A stretch of DNA of 64,000 bases from the NCBI RefSeq assembly GCF_000526215.1, contig NZ_JAFQ01000004.1, positions 1,488,001 through 1,552,000 on the forward strand. The letters are read 5' to 3'. The notes beneath the pieces are model-generated. The model made no database searches. It saw nothing but the letters and a program-made list of their open reading frames with translations, and had not been told where the DNA came from. Below, piece by piece: positions 43,630 to 51,238 of this stretch; the stretch's first letter is position 1; each line of letters opens with the position of its first letter. The stretch is from Nocardia sp. BMG51109. GTDB taxonomy: Bacteria > Actinomycetota > Actinomycetes > Mycobacteriales > Mycobacteriaceae. The translations under genes were made by a program, and so were the position numbers.

Positions 43630-44730
43630 CTAGAACCTCACCCTCGGATCGATCAGCGCCACGACGACATCGACCAGGAAGCTCATCACCGCCACCACCA
43701 GCGCCAGGAAGGCCACGATCCCCTGCACCGCAACGAAATCGCGGGCCTGCAGGTACTGCGCGAGCTGATAGCCCAGACCCTTCCACTCGAAGGTGATCTC
43801 GGTGAGCACCGCCCCGCCGAGCATCATCGCGATCTGCATGCCCATCACGGTGACGATCGGGATCATGGCGTTGCGGAAGGCGTGCCGCCCCACCACGACC
43901 CGCTCGGACAATCCGCGTGCCCGCGCCGCGTCCACGAAATCGCTGCGCAGAGTCTGGATCAGATTGATCCGCACCAGGCGCAGGAAGATGCCCGCCGTCA
44001 GCAGGCCCAGCGCGATCGCCGGCAGCACCGCGTGTTTCAGGACGTCGAGCAGATAGCTGTTGTCGCCGTAGAGGATCGCGTCGATGGTGAGGATGTTCGT
44101 CTTCGGCGATACGTGCTGCAACGCCAGCTCGACGTTGGTGCTCGCCCGCCCCGCCACCGGCAGCCAGCCCAGCTTCACCGCGAAGATCAGCTTCAGCAGC
44201 AGGCCGACGAAGAACACCGGGGCCGCGTAGACGAGGATGCCGAACAACCGCAGTCCCACATCGGCGGCCTTGTCCCGGCGCCGGGCGGCGTAGCGGCCCA
44301 GCGGAACTCCCACCAGGAACGCCACCAGCAGCGCCCAGAACACCAGTTCCAGCGTGGCGGCGCCGTAGTTCGCGATGATGTCGCCGATGGCCTGGTTGTC
44401 CGTCGATCGGCCGAAGTCGCCGCGCACGAGCCCGGACAGGTAGTCCCAATACTGGCTCAGCACCGGGCGGTTGAGCCCGGCGGCCTCCTTGCGCGCCTCG
44501 ATCTGGTCGGGTGGCAGCCGCCCGCCGAGCGCGGCGCTGATCGGGTCGCCCACCACGCGCATCAGGAAGAACACGACCGTCACCAGGATCCATGCCGTCG
44601 GCACGATCAGCAGCAGCCGCACGGCCAGATACCGCAGCAGCACCCCGTATCGGGATCGGCTGCGGCCCGGCGTATTTCGCGGAGGGGGAGCCGGGGCGCC
44701 CGGCCCCGGCTCCGTGGTCACGGCGGTCAC
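43630..44730 (-). CDS. Peptide ABC transporter permease (DppB-like)
   Basis: 366 aa. N-terminal helix RYLAVRLLLIVPTAWILVTVVFFL followed by MRVVGDPISAALGG, typical of DppB; EAA loop DFVDAARARGLSERVVVGRHAFRNAMIPIVTVMG and LGGAVLTEITFEWKGLGYQL. GTG start at 44730 overlaps the dppA stop as GTGA. Confidence 0.92.
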   Translation of the reverse strand: MTAVTTEPGPGAPAPPPRNTPGRSRSRYGVLLRYLAVRLLLIVPTAWILVTVVFFLMRVVGDPISAALGGRLPPDQIEARKEAAGLNRPVLSQYWDYLSGLVRGDFGRSTDNQAIGDIIANYGAATLELVFWALLVAFLVGVPLGRYAARRRDKAADVGLRLFGILVYAAPVFFVGLLLKLIFAVKLGWLPVAGRASTNVELALQHVSPKTNILTIDAILYGDNSYLLDVLKHAVLPAIALGLLTAGIFLRLVRINLIQTLRSDFVDAARARGLSERVVVGRHAFRNAMIPIVTVMGMQIAMMLGGAVLTEITFEWKGLGYQLAQYLQARDFVAVQGIVAFLALVVAVMSFLVDVVVALIDPRVRF

Positions 44731-46349
44731 TTGCTCAGCACGCTGTAGCGGAACTTGGTCGACGGATCGAGCGTCGACTCCGTGCCCTGCACGCCCTTGG
44801 CCGTGATGGCGATCTGCTTACCCGACAGCAGCGGCACGATCGAGATGTGCTTGTCGGCCATCTCCCGCTGCACCTGTCGGATGATGGCCAGCCGCTTGTC
44901 CTTGTCGGGCTGGGTCACCTCGGCGGTCAGCTGGGCCGTGATGGCCGGATCCTCGAAGTGGTTCTGCAGGAAGTTGTTCGGGGCGAAGAACGGCGTCAGA
45001 TAGTCGTCCGGATCCGGATAGTCCGGGAACCAGCCCATCTGATACACGGGATAGCCGTCCCGCGCCCGCTCGCGCTGATAGGTCACCCACTCCGTGGACT
45101 GCAGGTTGACCCTGAACAGCCCGGTGGCCTCCAGCTGGCTCTTGATCGCCGCGTACTCCTCGGAGCTGGAGCCGCCGTAGTGGTCCGGGTTGTACTGCAG
45201 ATTGAGCTCGACCGGGGCGGCGACACCCGCGTCGGCGAGGAACTTGGCCGCCTGCTCCTTGTTCGGCTCGGCGCCGTAGAGGTCCTTGAACGGTTCCGTC
45301 GCCCCCGGGAAACCCTGCGGCACAGACGAGTACGCGGGCGTATAGGTGCCCTTGTAGACCTCGGTCGACAGCGCGTCGCGGTCGACGCTGGCGGCGACCG
45401 CCTTGCGCACGGCCAGCTTCTGTTCGGGGGTGCCGCCCGGCATGGTGTTGAGGTTGAACACGATGTAGCGCAGTTCGCCGCCGAGCCCCTCGTGCACGGT
45501 CACATTGTCGTTGCCGCGCAACGACTCCAGGTCGGTGGGGCTCAGGCTGCGGTAGGCGACGTCGACGGCGCCGTTCTGGATATCGAGCTTCAGGTTGTCG
45601 GGGCTGGCGTAGTACTTGGTCGACACCGATGCGGTCTTCGGCTTGCCGAGCAGCCCGGCGTAGTCCGGATTCTCCTGGTACTCGACGAGCTTGTTCTTGT
45701 CGTAGCTGGTGATCGTGTACGGACCCGAGAACGGCTTGCCCTCGGCCACCGCGTCGTCGTCGAGAACCCGATCGGCCGGGAAGACCTTCTCGTCGACGAT
45801 CGGGCCGGCCTGGGTCGCCAGGATCGCGGGGAAGGTCTGGTCGTTGCCGTTCTTCAGGGTGAACGCCACCGTGCGCTCGTCGACCGCGTCAGTGTGGTCC
45901 AGGTTGCCCAGCAGCGACGCCGGGCCGTTCGGGTCGTTGATCTTCAGCATCCGGTCGAAGGAGTATTTGACGCTCGTGGCCGACAACGGATTACCGTTGG
46001 CGAACTTCAATCCCGTCTTCAGCGTGCAGGTATAGACGGTGGGCGTGCCGAACCCGCACTTCTCCGCGGCGTCCGGTTCCGGTTCGGTCTTGCCCGGGCC
46101 GAAGTTCATCAGGTGCTGATAGACCTGCGTCTCGGGGACGTAGGAACCCTGATCGTAGGCCGCCGCCGGGTCGAGGGAGAAGATCTTGTCGGTAGTGCCG
46201 ATCACGAGGCCACCGTCACCCCCGCCGCCGGTCCGGCCGGATCCGCATCCGGCCACCGCGAGCAGGGCCAGGCCCGCCATACCCACCGCCGCAATACCTT
46301 TCACCCGACCTCGTCGAGCCGCCGACGCCTGTGTCGCCGAAAACCGCAT
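44727..46349 (-). CDS. Peptide ABC transporter substrate-binding lipoprotein (DppA-like)
   Basis: 540 aa, SBP_bac_5 family. Lipoprotein signal with lipobox LAVAGC (Cys34), followed by a Gly-rich linker. Body motifs: LDPAAAYDQGSYVPETQVYQHL, LKTGLKFANGNPLSATSVKYSFDRML and YIVFNLNTMPGG, TPAYSSVPQGFPG and GWFPDYPDPDDYLTPFF, the segment that contacts the peptide ligand. It recruits peptides for the DppBC-DF permease. First gene of the dpp operon; upstream at 46460-46476 is an AT-rich palindrome that may control it. Confidence 0.93.
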   Translation of the reverse strand: MRFSATQASAARRGRVKGIAAVGMAGLALLAVAGCGSGRTGGGGDGGLVIGTTDKIFSLDPAAAYDQGSYVPETQVYQHLMNFGPGKTEPEPDAAEKCGFGTPTVYTCTLKTGLKFANGNPLSATSVKYSFDRMLKINDPNGPASLLGNLDHTDAVDERTVAFTLKNGNDQTFPAILATQAGPIVDEKVFPADRVLDDDAVAEGKPFSGPYTITSYDKNKLVEYQENPDYAGLLGKPKTASVSTKYYASPDNLKLDIQNGAVDVAYRSLSPTDLESLRGNDNVTVHEGLGGELRYIVFNLNTMPGGTPEQKLAVRKAVAASVDRDALSTEVYKGTYTPAYSSVPQGFPGATEPFKDLYGAEPNKEQAAKFLADAGVAAPVELNLQYNPDHYGGSSSEEYAAIKSQLEATGLFRVNLQSTEWVTYQRERARDGYPVYQMGWFPDYPDPDDYLTPFFAPNNFLQNHFEDPAITAQLTAEVTQPDKDKRLAIIRQVQREMADKHISIVPLLSGKQIAITAKGVQGTESTLDPSTKFRYSVLSK

Positions 46350-46459
46350 GACTGTCCCTCATCTCGCAAAGCGGCGCACCCGGGCCTGGATCGCAGACCG
46401 GGTGCGTTCACGGTGTACTCCGGTATGGCGGGGACAGTACCGCCGACCGATTGCAAATA

Positions 46460-46476
46460 TGTTGCGTTTCGCAACA
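46460..46476. promoter_or_regulatory. Palindrome upstream of the dpp operon
   Basis: TGTTGCG-TTT-CGCAACA (7-bp arms, 3-nt spacer) in a locally AT-rich patch about 110 nt upstream of dppA. A further TTGC half-site occurs 11 nt upstream of the left arm (46451), one helical turn away, suggesting a higher-order repressor site. Confidence 0.5.
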
Positions 46477-46623
46477 ATCAGATTGTCCGGGCGAGAAATG
46501 CGCCGGTGCGGGCACTATGGAGCCGAAACTATTGCAGGAGCAACAGCACCGGTCGCAACGCGCCGGGGAACGCCTCCGGACAGCACGCAACTTTGTTTCG
46601 CGGACGGCCGACAGCCCGGCGCC

Positions 46624-48252
46624 TCACGGACGGCTCAGCGCACTCGCATTCGCGTTGTCGCCCAACAGCTCCGACTCGCTCTTGCCGCCGAGGATGCCCT
46701 CCAGCACATTCTTACCGATGGCCGCCTCGGTGGGCAACGGAATCGGGTACTTGCCGTCGAAGCACGCACAACACAGCCGGGTGCCGGGCTGCTCGGTGGC
46801 GGCGATCATGCCCTCGATCGAGATGTAGCCCAGAGAGTCGGCACCGATCGAACGACGCACGTTCTCCACCATCTCGTCCTGCAGTTCCTGGGACCGCTCG
46901 TCGAAGGGCGTGTTGTCGAGCCGCTTGGCCGGCTCGGCGCCCGCACCGTTGGCGATCAGCTCGGCGCGCGAGGCGAAGTCGATGCCGTAGAAGCAGGGCC
47001 ACCGCACCGGCGGCGACGCGATGCGGACGTGGATCTCCACCGCGCCGGCCTCGCGCAGCATCCGGATCAGCGCGCGCTGGGTGTTGCCGCGCACGATCGA
47101 ATCGTCGACGACGATCAGGCGCTTGCCGCGGATCACCTCGCGCAGCGGGTTGAGCTTCAGCCGGATGCCGAGCTGGCGGATGGTCTGGCTGGGCTGGATG
47201 AAGGTGCGGCCCACATAGGCGTTCTTCATCAGGCCCTGGCCGTACGGGACCTCCGAGCCCTGCGCGTACCCGACGGCGGCCGGAGTCCCCGACTCCGGCA
47301 CGGGGATCACCAGATCCGCGTCGACCGGATGCTCCTTGGCCAGGCGCCGGCCGATCTCCACCCGGGTGCCGTACACCGACCGGCCGGAGATGGTGCTGTC
47401 GGGCCGGGCGAGATAGACGTATTCGAAGACGCAGCCCTTGGGCTCCGGATTGGCGAAGCGCAGCGAGCGCACACCGTCGGCATCGATCGCCAGCAGTTCG
47501 CCCGGCTCGATTTCGCGGACGAACGAGGCGCCCACGATGTCGAGCGCGGCGGTCTCGCTCGCCACCACCCAGCCGCGATCGAGCCGGCCCAGGCACAGCG
47601 GGCGCACACCGTGCCGGTCGCGCGCGGCGTAGAGGGTGTGCTCGTCCATGAAGGTCAGGCAGAACGCGCCGCGCAAGGTGGGCAGCAGCTCCATCGCGGC
47701 CTGCTCGATGCTCTTGTCGGCGGCGGCGTGTGCCAGCAGCGCCGTCATCACATCGGAGTCGGAGGTGGCCGACATCGACCCGCCGGACAGGCGGCCGCTG
47801 GTCAATCCGAGCTCCCGCGACCGGGCGGCCAGCTCGGCGGTGTTGACCAGATTGCCGTTGTGCCCCAGCGCCAATCCGGTGCCGACCGCGGTGGTACGGA
47901 AGATCGGCTGGGCGTTCTCCCAGGTCACCGAGCCGGTGGTGGAATAGCGGCAGTGGCCGATGGCGACATGGCCGGGCATCGCGGCCAGCGTCTGCTCGTC
48001 GAAGACCTGACTCACCAGGCCCAGATCCTTGAACACCAGCACCTGCGCACCGTCGGCGACGGCGATGCCGGCGGCCTCCTGGCCGCGATGCTGCAGCGCG
48101 TACAGACCGTAGTAGGTGAGCTTGGACACGTCCTCGTCCGGAGCCCAGACCCCGAAGACGCCGCACTCCTCGCGGGGCTCGTTCTCGGGCTCATCCGGAG
48201 CGGACGTGTTCAGCAGATTGGGGCTGTCGACCGATAAGTCGGCGTTGGTCAC
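46624..48252 (-). CDS. purF: Amidophosphoribosyltransferase
   Basis: First committed enzyme of purine synthesis (PRPP + Gln). About 542 aa. Propeptide followed by the N-terminal nucleophile at EECGVFGVWAP (Cys after the propeptide), the glutaminase LQHRGQEAAGIAV, GHNGNLVN, and the PRPP loop LIVVDDSIVRGNTQRALI. Ligand cysteines for a [4Fe-4S] cluster are present (CVFEYVYLARPDS; CACFDGKYPIPLP), making it the B. subtilis-type enzyme. The GTG at 48252 follows GGGAG with good spacing and is preferred over the upstream ATG at 48306. Confidence 0.96.
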   Translation of the reverse strand: MTNADLSVDSPNLLNTSAPDEPENEPREECGVFGVWAPDEDVSKLTYYGLYALQHRGQEAAGIAVADGAQVLVFKDLGLVSQVFDEQTLAAMPGHVAIGHCRYSTTGSVTWENAQPIFRTTAVGTGLALGHNGNLVNTAELAARSRELGLTSGRLSGGSMSATSDSDVMTALLAHAAADKSIEQAAMELLPTLRGAFCLTFMDEHTLYAARDRHGVRPLCLGRLDRGWVVASETAALDIVGASFVREIEPGELLAIDADGVRSLRFANPEPKGCVFEYVYLARPDSTISGRSVYGTRVEIGRRLAKEHPVDADLVIPVPESGTPAAVGYAQGSEVPYGQGLMKNAYVGRTFIQPSQTIRQLGIRLKLNPLREVIRGKRLIVVDDSIVRGNTQRALIRMLREAGAVEIHVRIASPPVRWPCFYGIDFASRAELIANGAGAEPAKRLDNTPFDERSQELQDEMVENVRRSIGADSLGYISIEGMIAATEQPGTRLCCACFDGKYPIPLPTEAAIGKNVLEGILGGKSESELLGDNANASALSRP

Positions 48253-48303
48253 CGCATGCTCCCGGTTCGGCGGGTGGGGGGCAATGATCATTCTACGGGT
48301 CGG

Positions 48304-48343
48304 CACCGCGGAACCTCGCGTGGGACCACCGCGGAACCTCGCG
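48304..48343. repeat. 17-bp direct repeat in the purF promoter region
   Basis: CACCGCGGAACCTCGCG occurs twice, at 48304-48320 and 48327-48343 (23-nt period), with a third partial copy after it (AACCTCACA). It lies in the divergent region between purF and the YhgE/Pip-like gene. Confidence 0.75.
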
Positions 48344-48397
48344 AAACCTCACACGGGATCGCCCGGTTGGCGGGCCGTTTGCTGCTACCGTTCGACC

Positions 48398-49723
48398 GTG
48401 GCGACTACCGACACCGCGGCAGCAGGCCCCCCTCGCCGACACCTGAGCCCGGTGCGATGGGCGCTACCGATCGTCGTGATGACGCTACTGGGGTCGCTGC
48501 TCGGGGTGATGTACCTCGATTACGTCGTCGATCCGGAGAAGAACCTGCACGATTTCCCGATCGCTCTGGTGAATCAGGACGTCGGCGAGACGCTGGGGCC
48601 GCCCGGCCGGGAGCAGCGGGTGAACTTCGGCGAGCAGGTGGCCGACGGGCTGCGGCAGGCCGTGCCCGCCGACAAGATCGATCTGCGCGTGCTCGGCCCG
48701 AACGAGGCACGGCAGGCCATGCAGTCCGCGCAGGTGTACGGCACCATCTACATCCCCAGCGACTTCTCCAAACGGCTGGGCATCCTCGGCGTCGGCAGCG
48801 TCGTGCCCGGCGATATCGAGCGGCCGATCATCACCGTGCAGACCAATCCGCGCGCCGGTGCGTTCGGCACCTCCATCATGCAGCGATTCGGCGAGCAGGC
48901 GATGACCCAGGTGCAGCAGCAGGTCGGCAAGCAGCTGACCGAGCAGGTCCGGGCGCAGCTGACGCCGCAGCCCGGCGGCCCGCCCGCGCCCGAACTGTCC
49001 GGCGCCGCCCGGATCGCCCTGGACAGTCCGCTGAACATCGTGGTCGAGCAGTTCCGGCCGCTGCCGGGCGGGTCGGGCGAGGGGCTCACGGCATTCTTCT
49101 ACAGCCTGTTGCTCCTGCTGGTCGGCATGGTCGGCGCGATGATCGTGCATCAGCTGATCGATGCGGCGCTGGGATTCCTGCCGACCGAATGGGGGCCCTG
49201 GTATCTGCACTATCCGCGCGCGTCGATATCCCGGGTGCAGACGCTGCTGATCAAGTGGTCGGCCGTGGCGGCGATGGCCGTGGTCGTCTCCGCCGCGCTG
49301 CTCGGCATCGGGGCGGCGCTGGGGATGCCCCTCGATAAGCCGCTGGCGCTGTTCCTCTACGGCGCCTTCGTCATGATCGCGGTGGGTTTCACCTGCACCT
49401 CGGTGCTCGCGGCGATCGGCACCTCGGGTCTGATCGTGAACCTGATCGTGTTCGTGATCCTGGGCCTGCCGTCGTCCGGGGGCACGGTGCCGATCGAGGC
49501 GACCCCGAAGTATTTCCAGTGGCTGGCGAACTTCGAACCGATGCACCAGGTGTTCCTGGGTGTTCGGTCCATTCTGTACTTCAACGGCAGCGGCACGGCC
49601 GGCCTGACCCGCGGCATCTGGATGTCGGTGCTGGGCCTGGCCATCGGCGTCACACTCGGCCTGACGATCACCCGCTTCTACGACCGCAAGGGGCTGGAGC
49701 GCAAGCCGGTGAATCGCGCCTGA
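48398..49723 (+). CDS. YhgE/Pip-like (ABC-2 type) membrane protein
   Basis: About 441 aa. One N-terminal helix (LPIVVMTLLGSLLGVMYL) followed by a long extracytoplasmic domain starting with DYVVDPEKNLHDFPIALVNQDVG, then a C-terminal cluster of five or six helices (AFFYSLLLLLVGMVGAMIV, AAMAVVVSAALLGIGAALG, IVNLIVFVILGLPSSGGTVP and others). The NLxDxPIAxVNxDxG pattern and ABC-2-like C-terminus fit the YhgE/Pip or ABC-2 permease family, which in mycolata includes envelope-associated proteins. No ATPase neighbour. GTG at 48398 follows TACCGT at 7 nt (leaderless). Confidence 0.75.
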   Translation: MATTDTAAAGPPRRHLSPVRWALPIVVMTLLGSLLGVMYLDYVVDPEKNLHDFPIALVNQDVGETLGPPGREQRVNFGEQVADGLRQAVPADKIDLRVLGPNEARQAMQSAQVYGTIYIPSDFSKRLGILGVGSVVPGDIERPIITVQTNPRAGAFGTSIMQRFGEQAMTQVQQQVGKQLTEQVRAQLTPQPGGPPAPELSGAARIALDSPLNIVVEQFRPLPGGSGEGLTAFFYSLLLLLVGMVGAMIVHQLIDAALGFLPTEWGPWYLHYPRASISRVQTLLIKWSAVAAMAVVVSAALLGIGAALGMPLDKPLALFLYGAFVMIAVGFTCTSVLAAIGTSGLIVNLIVFVILGLPSSGGTVPIEATPKYFQWLANFEPMHQVFLGVRSILYFNGSGTAGLTRGIWMSVLGLAIGVTLGLTITRFYDRKGLERKPVNRA

Positions 49724-49730
49724 GCGGCCC

Positions 49731-49758
49731 CGGCCGTCCCGGTGCTCCGGGACGGCCG
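49731..49758. terminator. Hairpin after the YhgE/Pip-like gene
   Basis: Perfect 12-bp stem CGGCCGTCCCGG / CCGGGACGGCCG around TGCT, 8 nt after the stop codon and immediately before the end of a convergent small ORF. Confidence 0.8.
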
Positions 49759-49766
49759 CCGAGCAC

Positions 49767-49862
49767 TCAGCGGTGCCGGGGTCCTTGCCCGCCGAACCAC
49801 TGCGGCGCCTGATCCCAGATCGGGTGGAACCAGTCGACGATCGGCTGGAACAGGTGGAACAT
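49767..49862 (-). CDS. Candidate 31-aa aromatic small protein
   Basis: ATG at 49862, with GGAG about 7 nt upstream (preceded by another GGGAGG), encodes MFHLFQPIVDWFHPIWDQAP followed by QWFGGQGPRHR. Four Phe, three Trp and three His in 31 residues; the Phe/Trp/Ile spacing suggests an amphipathic helix broken by prolines. All third codon positions but four are G or C. No homologue recognised. The codon bias and RBS make it a credible gene, but the length prevents certainty. Confidence 0.5.
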   Translation of the reverse strand: MFHLFQPIVDWFHPIWDQAPQWFGGQGPRHR

Positions 49863-50058
49863 CGGTTACTCCGTCCTCCCGTGCGCGCACGGGGTGTCAT
49901 CCGGTGTGCGGCCGAATTGCCGTACGCCGACAACGTTATTGACGATTTCGCCGGATAACCGGGACCACACGGCCAGCCTGCCGGGGATCGACTGGGACCG
50001 GCCGTGAACACCGGCACCCGTTCTCACCGTATTCCAGGAAAGCGCCGGTGACCTGGCG

Positions 50059-50445
50059 TTATGCCTGCAGCAGCGGAAGCCAGCGCGCCAGCTCACCCGC
50101 GCGCAGCCCGGAGGCGGTCAGCGCACCCGAGTCCACCGCTTCGTCGAATGTCACCAACCCGGTCGCCAGCAGCAACCAGGTGCGCGGATCGGTCTCCACC
50201 ACATTCGGCGGCGTCCCCCGGGTATGCCGCGGCCCCTCGATGCACTGCACCGCCACGAACGGCGGCACCCGCAGTTCCACGGAATGCCCGGGCGCGTTCG
50301 CGGCCAGCGTGCGCGCGGTACCCCGCACCGCCGCCGCCAACTCGGCCCGCTCGGGGGCGGCCACCGACTCGTCGTGCAGCCAACCACGCACCGCCGCTAC
50401 GACTTCGCGCAGCTCCGCCGGTCCCATCGCCGATCCTCGTGCCAC
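50059..50445 (-). CDS. Sterol carrier family protein (Rv0807-like)
   Basis: A 128-aa protein in the family of actinobacterial 'sterol carrier' (SCP2-like/MDMPI-C) domains. Characteristic: HSVELRVPPFVAVQCIEGPRHTRGTPPNVVETDPRTWLLLATG and ALTASGLRAGELARWLPL. Proteins of this type bind small hydrophobic ligands, but this group is uncharacterised. Its position near purF matches Rv0807 in M. tuberculosis. Separated from the CPBP gene upstream by only 9 nt. Confidence 0.85.
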   Translation of the reverse strand: MARGSAMGPAELREVVAAVRGWLHDESVAAPERAELAAAVRGTARTLAANAPGHSVELRVPPFVAVQCIEGPRHTRGTPPNVVETDPRTWLLLATGLVTFDEAVDSGALTASGLRAGELARWLPLLQA

Positions 50446-50454
50446 CCACCGAGC

Positions 50455-51111
50455 TTACCCACCTGCGAAATCGTGCGGTTGGTCGAGAGTCCGGCGCTGC
50501 GCGCGAGCGGCGAGGGGGGCGAGGGAGCCGCCGACGTTGAGGGCCAGGTGCAGGAGGGCGGGGGCGGTCGCGCTGACGGTGCGGCGGCGCAGCCAGGACA
50601 GGATCAGGCCGCCGGCCGCCGTGGCGGCGACCGTTGCCGGAACGCTGTCGCCTGCCGAACGGGCGGGATGGACGTGCCACAGACCGAAAGCCGCTGCGGC
50701 AAACCACTTTCCGGAACCGCCGAAGGCGGCGTCCAGGAGCGGGTCGAGGGTGCCGCGGAAGATCAGCTCCTCGCAGTAGACGGTGCCCAGCGGGATGTGG
50801 ACGGCGGCCCACTCGGCGAGCGGGACCTCCGGCGCCCGGCCGGCGAAGCCCGCCAGTCGCCGCCGCAGCGGTGGAATCGCCAGGGCGGCACCGTAACCCG
50901 CGACCACGACCGTCCCGGCGGCGGCACCCCACCGCAGCCCGCGCCGCGAGCACCAGTTCGGACGCGCACCGAACGCGGCTCCGTAGACCGTCGCGAACGC
51001 GACATTGGCGGCCGTGCGGCCCCGTATGCCGAGGGCCGACCGGGGCAACAGCATGTTGCTCCACAGCAACGGAAGACCCACGGCGGCAATCGAAACAACG
51101 GAGCGGGTCAT
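50455..51111 (-). CDS. CPBP-family intramembrane metalloprotease
   Basis: About 218 aa, several membrane helices. Catalytic motifs of the CAAX protease/bacteriocin-processing (Abi) family: YCEELIFRG (EExxxR, first), FGLWHVHPA (His, second) and LLHLALNVGG (HxxxN, third). Start at the ATG at 51111 (MTRSVVS), where hydrophobic sequence begins; an upstream in-frame start would add unrelated residues. Substrate not predictable; might process a membrane protein or act in immunity-type functions. Confidence 0.85.
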   Translation of the reverse strand: MTRSVVSIAAVGLPLLWSNMLLPRSALGIRGRTAANVAFATVYGAAFGARPNWCSRRGLRWGAAAGTVVVAGYGAALAIPPLRRRLAGFAGRAPEVPLAEWAAVHIPLGTVYCEELIFRGTLDPLLDAAFGGSGKWFAAAAFGLWHVHPARSAGDSVPATVAATAAGGLILSWLRRRTVSATAPALLHLALNVGGSLAPLAARAQRRTLDQPHDFAGG

Positions 51112-51238
51112 CGCACCGACCGCGGCAGTGAGCGTTCGATGTGACAGCTGGCCGAGCGCAGCGCGGCACGGACCACCGACGGCAAGCCTGTCACCGGCCA
51201 CATACGCGCCACATCCCGGAAAACGGTCCCGCCCTCGC

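Noticed and set aside
42592..44748. A 718-codon open frame antisense to the dpp permease genes
   Set aside because: His/Gln/Arg-rich translation typical of the antisense frame of membrane-protein genes; no RBS or family signature.
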